Made by a program: the position numbers and the translations under genes. Positions 50,133-62,100 of a stretch of DNA of 64,000 bases are shown piece by piece; positions within the stretch are counted from its first letter, which is position 1, and every line of letters starts with the position of its first letter. Under the pieces are notes generated by a model that made no database searches, had not been told where the DNA came from, and worked only from the letters and a program-made list of their open reading frames with translations. The DNA lies in contig LS997562.1 of NCBI GenBank assembly GCA_000469685.2, forward strand, positions 16,400,325-16,464,324. The letters are read 5' to 3'. Origin of the DNA: Haemonchus contortus (lineage: Eukaryota; Nematoda; Chromadorea; Rhabditida; Trichostrongylidae).

Positions 50133-53100
50133 GTGAGAAGTTTGCTCTAGCAATGATGATGATGTTGCTGCTAAAGCACCGGAGTAGATGGAGAAGTGAG
50201 ACTAAAGAGAACAGACCATTCTCCTATTTGGGATTTGTATGGCTTTATGGGCATGTATTTCGTGCAAACTCCATAATCCTACTATGTATAACGCGCTAAG
50301 TGTGCCTGTTTGTTTGTCTATCTGTCTGTCTGTGTGTGTGTCGGTGTGTGTTTGACTGGAAATCCATTACTCCGGGTGCCTGTGGACTTAAAGAGTTCAA
50401 CGTCGGTAGGTGTCAGGCGGCAGAATGGGAACTCCTTTGGTGGGTAGCAAGATCGGACTCCACCCTTAGTGGGCGGGGTTTGTGCGAAATAAGTGGAAAT
50501 TTGAGTTTAAGTTCATAACTCTGGTTTCTGTGGTCTTAAAGCGCTAAAATTTCGTAGGAGAACAGGAGACAAGACAGGAACACTGATAGTAGGTGGCAGA
50601 ACTGGACTCCGCTTATAGGGGGCGAGGCCTGAGCAAAAATGTCAAATTTGACCTAGAGCGCTGAATATTGGTAGGGGTATAGGAAGTAAGATGGAAATAC
50701 TGAAGCTAGGTGGCAGGACTGTACACAGCCCACAAGGGGCGTGGCGTGAGCGAAAATATTCAATTCGGACCATTCAGACCTTCAATGGGTTTGGTACGTG
50801 ATAAGGCAGGAACAGCAGCATTCAAAGTTACGTTTTGAGGAAGGCAGGTGGTATCTTTGAATATTCCCCTATTACATTTCTTCCACTTCATACGAGAGCA
50901 ATTCCAAACCCGTGGTGTTACTTTCCTGGTTCGAAACAATTCTTTTCGTTTTTACTTGACCGATGAACTACTGAACGTGGTTCCATACTTAAGCTGTATC
51001 ATTGACATTTTTTATTTTACTCAAATAATAAGTGCGCTTGAGAGGACTATTTTTGTGGCAGCTGTACGCTTGGAAATGGGTCGACATTATTTCCTTCCTT
51101 CCACTCTTCTCTACCAGGTCACTTACTATAACTTTAAGAGAGTATCATTCTTAAATAATGATGAAAGGCAGAGTTTCGGATTTTCTCGTACATAGAAGTG
51201 AAATTTGGGAGATAGCGGAAACAATCTTTCACTGTCGCTGAGTGTGTAAGCGGTCATGAGAAAGGGATTCCCGGTTTCTTCGGTTATCTTCAACGGCTTG
51301 AAAGTGGTTATGCTTATGGGGAATGTTGGTCGAAGGGTTTGGTTGGCATCCTTTAGAACCACCCTCAAGTACTGTTGAGATCGTGAAGAGAAGGATCAGT
51401 TCACTACTTTACATTCACCGTGGATGAGGATAAGCTCGCTCTAATTCCGTCCTTTAGCCCTCAACTTGCGCATTTATCGTTATCATCATGACTAGCAATG
51501 CCGCATGAATGAAAGAAGGTCATTTATATTTATAAAGACCCCCCCCTTTTATATGTTTCATTTTTTATTGTGTATTATTCTATTTGAGAAACTCACGAGC
51601 CGTAGTGACTAGGTGAAGATTGCCTTCTGAATGCTTCGATGTGATCAGATCGGAATCAGCGGCCTTACTGCCACACTCAGAGAGAACTTCGTTACTTTGA
51701 AAGAGGTAGGTTTCTGCTTCCAAATTCTCTGCTATGGCAGAACTTGGCCAGGAGGCTCAGGAAATGAAGTTGCAAAGTGAAAGAGGTAGCGGAAAGAAGA
51801 GATTAAAGTTCAGTTATCAAGAAGAGGAGAAAAGTCCTTGCTGAGCTATCATTTTTCATTACATCTGTTTCTATTTTGGCACCTACCCCTTCAGAGCTCC
51901 ATGTCGTTTCCTCTGACACCTGGACTACTTTTCAGCAGCTATTCCCACAAAGCCTGGGAATAGCGGGATAAACCTATGCTTGCTAAGTCAGAGTCAAAAT
52001 TAAAGCTTCCCATGCCAGATACAAACTGGGAGCGTGGAGTCGATAGGGAAAACTGTGCTGGCAAGCTTAGCCGATGAAATTCAAGGGACTGAAGCTGAAC
52101 GGGAAATAACAAATGCTATCGAAGAAAGTCAAAAAGTTCTCAATCAAAACGACGCCTATGAAAAGCTTCGGAAATGTTTCCCTCAGAACCTTCCAAATCC
52201 GCATGCATTCAAGAGGTTTGCTTGCATCGTTATTATATCCTTTTGCGGTTAATTCAAACCTGTGCGTGTTTTAGGAAGGGCTATGCCAACAAACAACAAG
52301 TTCGTCAATTTTTGGAGGAAATTTTACGCGTATTCCCAGACGGCTTCCTTGGAGAGAAGAATTCTGGAGAGTTATTGGATAGCATACTCGATAAGATTGT
52401 TCCTTGGAAGTCGACTACGGCATTGAGACTCACTACTTCTCATTTACGAGTACTTGAGTGTGAGAAGAAATCTTTGTCCTCGATTGAACAATTGAACCAT
52501 TCCTTTTTTTCTAATCACAAATATCAGTTATTGAGGTGGTCCTTGTCGAGCATTGCGCTCCCGAAGGAGGAGACTGTTGCGAGACGTGTCAACGATTCAA
52601 CGAGAACTGCTAATCAGGATTGCAGAATTTCTCACTGGATTATTGCTGAAGACACTTTTGTAAGTGCTAACTCCTATTGAGCGGATTGTCGGGCAACTTG
52701 GCAATGTCAGCATTGAATGATAAAGAATAGAGTCCTTGGGCGATTATCTCTCCTACTGATGGTGAGATGGGCGGAGGTGGTGTAAAGGCAAGTGGCGCAC
52801 TATCTCGCACGGTTACGGGTTCGAATCCCGAATCTATTGAATTGTTACCGGTCTCATTTGGGACGATAAAAACACTGACTGTACATTGGTTGGCCACTGC
52901 CAAGACTGTAGACTGTTTACCCTTTGTTACTGAAATGCACCCGTGCACTCGACATCCATTCAGAACCGGTGTTACGGATTTGAACGCTTATGTGGCATAT
53001 GCAATGAATTGCTGCTGCTAAACAACCAGATAGATGTACACGTCCTTGCTTTTGCTTCCTCAGATGATCTTACTCCAATTAATGACCTGATGGATTCAGG

Positions 53101-56100
53101 GCTTGTTGACCTGGGCGTGCATAGATCCGGGATTCCATCCTGGGTCAGCGTCTGCACCACATCCGCCATCGTGTAAAATGCCAGGTGCAGATTGTTATTT
53201 TGATCTCTTCCTTCTGACATTTTTGTAATGAGTGTTCAGAAGAGGCCATCATCAGAGGAGTGCTGCTCAGGTCTTGTGTGTTTTAGTAAATTCACATTTA
53301 TTCCAACTTGGACCTCAAAGGCCCTATTCTACTTTTACTCGGATGACGCTCATTTCACAGACGCTTCGCTCTTCTCCTCCATTCACCTCCCTTACGGCTG
53401 GAGTCCTGTTCAGTCACTTCTTACCACCCATTGTTACTGTTCCCTTTCTGCCACCCATACTACTACCATCCAATTTCATGACGTTCTCATCTCGTCCGAT
53501 TTCTCTTCCATTTCATGACTTTATGATGTGTGCTCACAGAGAAACGGTTAGGTTGCGCCATACATTGTTATTCCAATCACAGTGGCAGCCTTTTGAATTT
53601 ATCCTCGGTCTACACAAATACCCCACAGATACTTCCGCAAATTTGAGCTTCTCCTATGATCAGTAGAAATTTCGTTTACACTGAATTCTTTCTTCTCAGT
53701 ACATCTTCTCTTTCCTATTTACCACCCACAAAACGTAATCAATACAGTGCTCCTTGTTATCGTCACAACCGTTAATCCCCCACGCACTGCTCAGTATAGC
53801 AGCTTCTGTTGGAATGTGATTTTTCAGATTCGATGGTGCGCCTAATTACTGTGCCATCTCTTCTATTCTTTACCAGTTTTGATGATTTTTAATCTGTTGT
53901 ATTCAGGGAATGCGCGTACTTCTATGTGGAAAAACATAATTCCGATTATTTGATCTACGACAAGAAGAGTTTTGAGCACTGGAGAAGGGTCGAAAAGAAC
54001 AAGTTCATCAGAGATTACTCAGTTGAGCTCGCTGAACGGGACAGGAAAGCCACAAGTGTAGGTGTATTGCGGTTTTTTTCTAGAGTGCTCACTCGCCTTC
54101 TGTCGAAAGCTGTTCGGATCGAAATGAAGTCTATTTCAGTATTACGTCCTCGGAAAATCTCTTTGTAGACCTATACTGATGTGCACATTGCAGGTAAAAC
54201 GTTGTTACTACTTTTATACAAATATTTTGAGTACCTGAAAATCAGGTTGGAATTGGAACATAGTTTATAACTCATAAATGGATGAATTAGTGTCATTAAC
54301 CACTTGTCAGCTATCGTTTCCTAGTCAACTCCCCATGGGTAACTGCTTTCATCACTGCAGGTCTCGGAGATACACTACTAATACATAGAAGTGTGCTTTT
54401 GATAATGGATCAGCCGAATTTATTCTAGGTTAACTCAGATTCTGCTATGACAGCAGTTGTGAAGTGAAGTTTCACTTCATGTGAAGTCCTTCAAGCATTT
54501 TATTTGGCGCAGTATACTGTCTGAATCTCTCATTTTTAAAATTGATGAAAAATGAACTTGAAAAGAACCACGGGTTCCATTAGGCAACACTAGGAAATCG
54601 TGTCTCATGTATCATTCAAAATGAAGTGCATTATGTTAGGAATTCCACCCTTCTATTCCCCAGTCATGGTTGTTCTTGGAGGTATCCACTATAATTGTGA
54701 GGTACCCCTTTTTATTCAAAAAGTGGTAATATAGGTTGCGAATAGTTTATCGGTAGTGGAGAAAGCGAGTAAATTTGCTAATTTCGAAAAAAGTAAATCC
54801 TCCCAAAAGTAGGGAAAACAAGGCTCGGACGAGATTGCTATCACTGTCGCTATAGGTCACGACAAGATGTTTGAACCCCTACTTAGGTTCCCTTGTGAAT
54901 GTCACAGCCTCTGCAATGCCGATGAAACTCGTCCGGGGAAACACAGTGCAATCATTTAGCCCTTATGATGCCCTAACTAGCCCGTTTTTCAACGTGATAG
55001 CGACCTATATGATATATGAGAGGGCCTCAAATTCATCCTACGGGGATATCCAAGTCCTTCTTTATAGTGAGCTGTGCCTTCAAAGTCCTGGTTACTATTG
55101 AGATCGAAGCAATTGACCGATAGATTTTGAGAGGGCTATTTTAGACTGTTTGTTGACCTCCTATTCTATCGATGGAATCAAATTCATAATTTCATTCAAA
55201 GTGAAATTTAGTATTCGGATTCTAGCCTAGCATTGGTCACGGTAAGAATGTTTAGCGCAGTAGAAATGCAAGAAAAAAGCGCGGCGTCCCCTTCATAGAT
55301 AAGCTGGCTTTTCACGAAGGACTAAACACTGAGCAGGTTGCCTTCAGTGCTTGTCCCTCAACTGTGAAAAATCCCAAACGCTCTTCTGTTGACAGTTCCT
55401 GTTTTGAAAATGCGTAGGGAGGACTCATGTTCACACTAGCTGGAGATGCTCTGGCAGTAATCATCGAGTAAGCGAGCACGCCCATTGGAAGGTGCGATCG
55501 CGACGATCTCAGTGAATATCGAATAGTATTAATAATAGTTTATCTTTAAAACAACTATTAGAAAGCAATAAACAAATAAAACAGTAATCAGCAAAAACAC
55601 CACTGACAATGAAGCACACATAAGAATTACGAGAAAAAGGCATAATCAATGAGCAGGAGTTGTTCACATGTTCTGAATAGTCCCTCACATCAAACCAAGG
55701 ATGGTAAGGCGAATTTATCTGATAGTCGTTTGGTAATTTGGGGCTTTAACTACTTCAAATCAACGAAAAAAAAAGCGAAATTGAGGTCAAGGGAGAAAAA
55801 TGTATAATAGTTGTTTATTGAATTGTTTCGCTTGATCGCTTTCCTTCTGAGACATTCTTCTGAATGTTTCGAGTGTCTCTTGTCACCCCATAGGAAGGAA
55901 TGCCATGTTTGCGTATTTTAGGGAAGTTCTAGATACAGAACAGAGATGAGAGTACTAGCAGCATGCCTTGATGCTTACATTCAAGCGTCTGGATTCAAGT
56001 CGGCTGGAGGTAAAGACTTTCAGTTAACAAATCAAATCTTCTTTTGTGTAATTCGATGACTCAAACTTCACGGTAATAGAGACTGCTGTCACATTTCTTC

Positions 56101-59100
56101 AAGGTGGGGAACCAATCGGTCTCTGATGTTTTCAATGTTATTTGGTTGGGCATCTAGGATTGGTTAGAACTTCACCAACACTGTTTTTGTGTGAACATAG
56201 AGCTCAGGGTCTTCACAAGACCCCACTCTTTATTAAAATCAGCTTTTTCTCGTCATCGCTAGTGGTAAAAGTTCACCAACTCGGAGACTGTCAAAAACGC
56301 TGAAGTAATTATAATCCCATCAGTTTGTGAGAGCTTTCGATGATTCATTCATGCTCAATACAGCAGGATGTGGTGCATTAGGAACGAAATGGTTGCGTCG
56401 CGGTGAGAGGGGCGTCGCGCGCGAAGGAATGTAGCAGGATGCAGCAGTAGGTAAGAAATACAAGAACAAAAGTACTAATAGTAGAATTATGCATAAAATA
56501 ATGATCGCATATCAATTGAGCTGTATGAAGAACGCTAGAGCTGCAATAGCGGCGAATGAGTGGTCCGCGACAGCCGCGTGCGGCGAATCGATTACCCAAA
56601 ATCGTTCCTAACGCCCGTCTCCCAATACAGCATACTCTGAGCAGTACATTAAAACTCGGTGGGAAGCTGAAATGAAGTGCTACGAGGCTATGAAACGGAG
56701 CAGCAGTAATAGGCTGGCTTGGGGAATTTTCCAGACAATCGGTTAATCGAATGAGACGAAGAGTGACCAACCCTTCCGTATCTAACCTCTTACGTGAATA
56801 CAATTATTGAAAATCATGTTCTTTTGCAACGGCGGGAAGTGCGTTAGAGGAATCCGTGGCTTTGCCGGCTTTCTAGTGTGAGGTGCACGAATGCTGCATT
56901 CGTGAATATGACGGATAACAGTTCGTGGTAATTGGAACAGACAGATTAACAAGTGCCTCTTTATGGTAGAGAATGCTTCATAAGAAAAACTGAACGACAG
57001 TAAGCTCTATTGATGGATTTCATGGAAACTCTGAATGAAGGTTCTAGCAGACAATGTGTACATTTGTGTGATTTGATGGTACCGTCGAGCTTCTTTATGG
57101 AGCCACATTGCCAGCTGGCGCCTCCCTTTGGTACAAATGAACCCTTTGATGGACACTCTCACAGACTACTGTGTCTGTCATTTGAATGAGCACGGAGCAT
57201 CGCAAGAATCCATTTAAGTCAGTGGCAACGGAAGTACGGGGATGCAGGCCAGATAGATGGCGTGGAAGTGAAATCGGGTTCTAAAGATCAACTCTATTTA
57301 GAAAAATGCTAGCAAAACGGAATGCAATATGCAAGCAGTTCCTTACTAGCCTTGATATAGGCAAGAGAAGTCGCTAGACGGATTTGACACACAATGCTTT
57401 CAGCCATATCGTCCGAGATAACACGACTTCGAAGATTTTTTAAATGTCATGGTTTGTGGAAACAGCTAATGGAAAAGTCTCTGCTTTCAGAAAATGAGTG
57501 ATTCTTCGATTATTGTTTTCTCATTACACGATTGTACTAAAACGAAAACTCAGTCCGGCACTCGGCTCTTGCAGTAACCCCCTGGCCCCCCGAAAGCCCC
57601 TTTTCGACGCGTCGTATATGTGACGGGTAGAAATTTGCGTATTAACACGTGCCGGATTACTGTAAGAGCCGAGTGCCGGACTGAATTTTCGTTCCTGATA
57701 CGATGTTCAGAAGAAGAAGAAGTGCTAGAGGCGAATGAATACCTCCTATTTTAGGTTGCGCATCATCGTTCAGATCTGGGCCGTTATTCTTTGCTAAGGC
57801 AGACGTACAGAATTGTTTTGCTTGTGTCAATAGGGACATATTGAAGAAAGCTTTGAAGATGGTTATGGAAAACAGGTATAACTTCCAAAATTCTCGTTTT
57901 TCATATACACTAGACTGCTACAATAGAGCTAGTTGGGGATTCAAAGAGAATGAACTAAAAGTAATCCATGTGCCAAATGATTTTTTTGACTTTTTTTATG
58001 GGCTGACAATAAGCATTGTTACGCCTATATTTGAAAACGGAAAATTCCACCCTCGGTTCAGCAGCAGTTAATCATAAGAGGTCAAAAAGAACGAATATGG
58101 AACCTAGGAACGGGTTGGTTATGGATATCTCGGGAGATTGGTATTAAGAAAAGCTTATTTGCAATTGAGGGAGTCAGAATCGCACAGGTCGAAGTTTAGA
58201 ATGATAGGGTTGCAGAGAACTACGTCAACGACATAGTCGTTCTGCTGTGAGTAAAGTTGGGTATAGCTCGTTTTTTTTCGATTTGAATTCCTATTCAAGG
58301 TTGTCAATATGGGGGGAGGGGGCTATTGACCACGGGGGTTTGCCAGGCTATCCCGAAGTGGACAAGGGGCTTTGTTTTTAGAGGCGGCCCCAATTTGTCT
58401 CCCAGATACTTTAAAGTCACTCGAATGCAAGCTTTTGGCCGAGTCTATGGGCAGGATGCCAACTGCACCCACAGACTCTCCACACGTGTGCGTGGATCGC
58501 CTGCGAGGATCAGAGGGTATATCGATGCAGCACAGCAGAATCAAGGAGTCCATCCCCTGAATCCACCTGCGTCTCTGGGCAAGTACCGGTGACTTTTGGT
58601 CGGCGATTAATTCCCCTATCCGCCACTTGGGGACGCCCTACGTATCCTCGTCGCTAACCGGCTGGGGATCCTTCAGTGAGAGAAATCCCTCAGTGAAGGA
58701 GATCCGTAGAATCAGTCGAATATCAGCCGCAAATAGAGCAGCTTGTAGGTCTTCCTCGCGAGCACGGTAGAACACCCTTCAACGTACAGCAGGGAACCCC
58801 TTCCGACGTACGTTCATGGGTTTTATACCTACATACTCGCAAGGGAGCCTGCAATCAGCGCATTACATCGGGCGCATGAACATCTGTACGCAAGCTGAGG
58901 TTGCTGGTCCATTAACATCGCCTGCTGATAGAACGGAAAATCCACAGACTCACAACAACCTTCAGTAAACAACTTACAATAAACCAAAATAGAATTGTCC
59001 ATTGATTGATGGAAGTGTGCCTTTTATATTGTTGTTGTAGTTGAATTTCAAATTGAACACCGAACAGGTTTGTCCCTCACAAGCCCTCGACTATTTCTAA

Positions 59101-62100
59101 ATCTTAAGTAGAAGCAAAAACTTTCTGAACGTTTTTTTCCGAAAGGTTTTTTTGTCTGTGACTTCAGGACGTTGCACGTTGTCTATGGTTATGGAAGGAT
59201 ACCAAATCATGGGTTCCGGCGAGTCGATCGAGCTGCGCCGACATATGAGGCTGCCGTGAAAGCGATGTTTCAATTCATGAAGAAGAAAAAACTCGAATGC
59301 ATCAGTCGAATACCAGAAAAGAGTGAGGTTAGCGTACTACCCCATATCGTAGAAACCAGCACTTGTTCGTTTCCATTTCTCTGAAAAAATATAACGGAGA
59401 AGTTTCTGTAAATATCACCTTTGACGCAAGATCAGGCTAACTTATATTTGAGTATGATGCCTTCGGAGCTGCTTGTCAACTGTAAAAATACTAAAATTAG
59501 TCTTCATTCTGACCAAGCATTTGATTAAGTAATGTAACCACAAAAAAGTGCATCCAACTCAAAAGTGAGAGGAAGGCTGGCAGGAAAGGAAGCGAAGCTG
59601 CTTTTCCAAGCTCTAGGATGCTTTATGACCAGCTTAGAAAAACATCAGGCAGCCTTCATCAGTCGCTCACTTGAAAGAGCGCTACCTTTGACTACAAACA
59701 CGGATTTCACTTTTACCGCTCTTCTTGATTTCTTTCATTCTTTGATCGACGTTAACTGTTTGTCATGGTTAGTCTATCGAAAGGGGAGGATGGGGAGGAG
59801 AGGGGGGGGGGGAGATGACGATTTTCGGTGAGCTGGAACAGCTATTTTGAATCGTCACCATCATAATTCTTCGCCTCTTTTCCGCACCACCGTATGCTCG
59901 GAATCCCTTGCGGTGAATGCTCTCTGGTTCATCGAAAACATCGAAAAATTTATGGAATTGTCTGCTGAGCCCGAGAATGTCGATAGAATTTTGCTAAAAG
60001 AAAACTGGGACTGATTCCCCACCACAGCCTCCCATGAAGTAATTCTAATGAAGAGCTTCGAAGAATTGTCGTCTGAATTCCATATCTCACTATTTTCTTG
60101 AGTCGCGGCAACAGGTCGCTGACTTCTTCTCGTGAATGTATATGATTAATAATTTCGGTTAAGGTGATTCCAGCGTCGCACGTTTTCAACAGGATCATGT
60201 CACTTTTGGATGGAATACGGGTAGGGAACGCCGTTGATTTTCTGCTTTGTTCGATCTAATGTGACTGGGACGGTAGTATTTTCCAGCTCTCCTTGGATAG
60301 ATCCGATATACAGTACGAAATGAGGCAAGGTGTTCCGCAAGGGTTTGAATTATCGTCTCGACTAGCCCATGTGAGTTTTGTTTTCTCAACTGTCACTAAA
60401 AAACCAATGCCTATCGTGGAATTTCAGTTAACCCCTCATTGCTTTTGCTTCCATAATCTCCGCGTAAATTAGCAGCAATCTCACAGAAGTTCGAATGTTA
60501 TAGTGCTCTATTCTTTTGAAGCTATGTTCCAGCCTTTTTTGCTTTTATCAGTAACTCAGCTCCGAAACTTGTCGAAAAAGGGATTTTGCTAAATCCTCCA
60601 GTCAATCACATCTGTCTGGATATCCCATTCAGAGCTTTAGTGTCCTCTTTGTTTCCGTAGACTTAGCTCCCTTCCTGACCGATGTTCAAATCCTGCACGC
60701 CGGATATCGAAGGCCACTCATCACGACTTTGAAAACAGCGTTATTAAAAGATAAACAAACAATAGTTTATGTGATCGTAGCTGTGTGGTCAATGGTAGCA
60801 TGTTTTCCATCGTTAATTGGTTTTACAACCTAACTAAGGTAATTAGTCTGCCACATAGGTACTTATTATTTAGATTTAAAAAGGATAAAGTTTTCGGCGT
60901 GAATCAATCCCGTCTGAAGGATGCGCCCCGGCACTCGACTTCCATTCAGAATTGCAGTGGCGTAATGAGTGCGTATGTGGCCTGTACAATGAATTGCGGT
61001 GGCCAGCCAATGTACAAGTCAGTGCTTTTAGACGAGCCTTGTAGACACCGAAGGGATGGAAGGCTTGGTTGGCCTAGGCGGATATCGATCCGGGATTCGA
61101 ACCCCTGACCGTGCGTGTCATATAGTGCGCCACTTGCCACTAGACCACCTCCGCCCCCTTATTATTATTATAAACCACAAATTCATGAAAGGTAATCGTT
61201 CGGTTCGATTGGAGTACTAAGGAGGCACGGGATACTTTGTTACTGTAGCTTTCTCAAGGCTTCATATAGTGTCCCTCTGCGAGGATCTGCTACCGTTACT
61301 TACAATTATAATAGCTGATGCGAGAGTCGCGGTTTCAGAATAACGTCGAAACTCTACTTTGTTGAGACTGGGTTTGCCAATTGGAGTCACATTTACATTC
61401 TACGAATGAACACCAATATTGAAAAGCAGATTGGTAGCAGTGCCAGCCGAATTTCTCTTTTCGATTACTTTTTGCTATTTGCTCCGATGATGCCACTTTT
61501 TTCTCATTTGAAAATTCTTACAAGTGGCTAAGGGAGCATTAGCAGCTAACTGCAAAAAGCTCTTTTCTGATCCGCTGTGTTTCAGATATATCTTCTCTAC
61601 TTTGAAAGCACATATTGGGAACAACTTTCAAGAAGAACATGTCTTTTACGCTATGTGGACGACTACTTAGTATGTTCATATTCACGAGCCGAAGTGATGA
61701 GGGTAAGTAGTAGTGTAAGTAGTCTACTCAACCTATTTATAATTCGAAAAAAGCAGTAGGTACCAATCAAGCTAAAATCCAACATCGAAGAATTCTGGGG
61801 AGTAATGCTTAAATGTTGTACTGAAGGATGTTAATGTTTCAGATATTGAAGACCCTGCAGTCTCCAAACGAATTTGGTGTATCGATTAGGTTGAGTAAAT
61901 GTGAGGTGAGTCGAGGTATTCTTTCGACATAAAGCTCATACTGCTAGAATCGTCTTTCAAACGTGAGCACCGGTGTATTCATCGAATTTGAGCTAATGCC
62001 TGCATTCATAAATACACAAAGGTAATGGGTAAGAGCACTGTGTCCGGATAGCACAAGTACGAGTTCAAGTCCCGTCCGAGGCCGAAGTTTTGTCCATGGC

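Noticed and set aside
53228..53666. Two overlapping ORFs of 96 and 144 codons
   Set aside because: Both lie in the intron before the TERT T-motif exon, are low-complexity Ser/Pro/Phe text and lack splice support.
61100..61157. tRNA-like sequence with a good box B
   Set aside because: It is the head of a SINE; the acceptor stem does not pair and the same text recurs many times.
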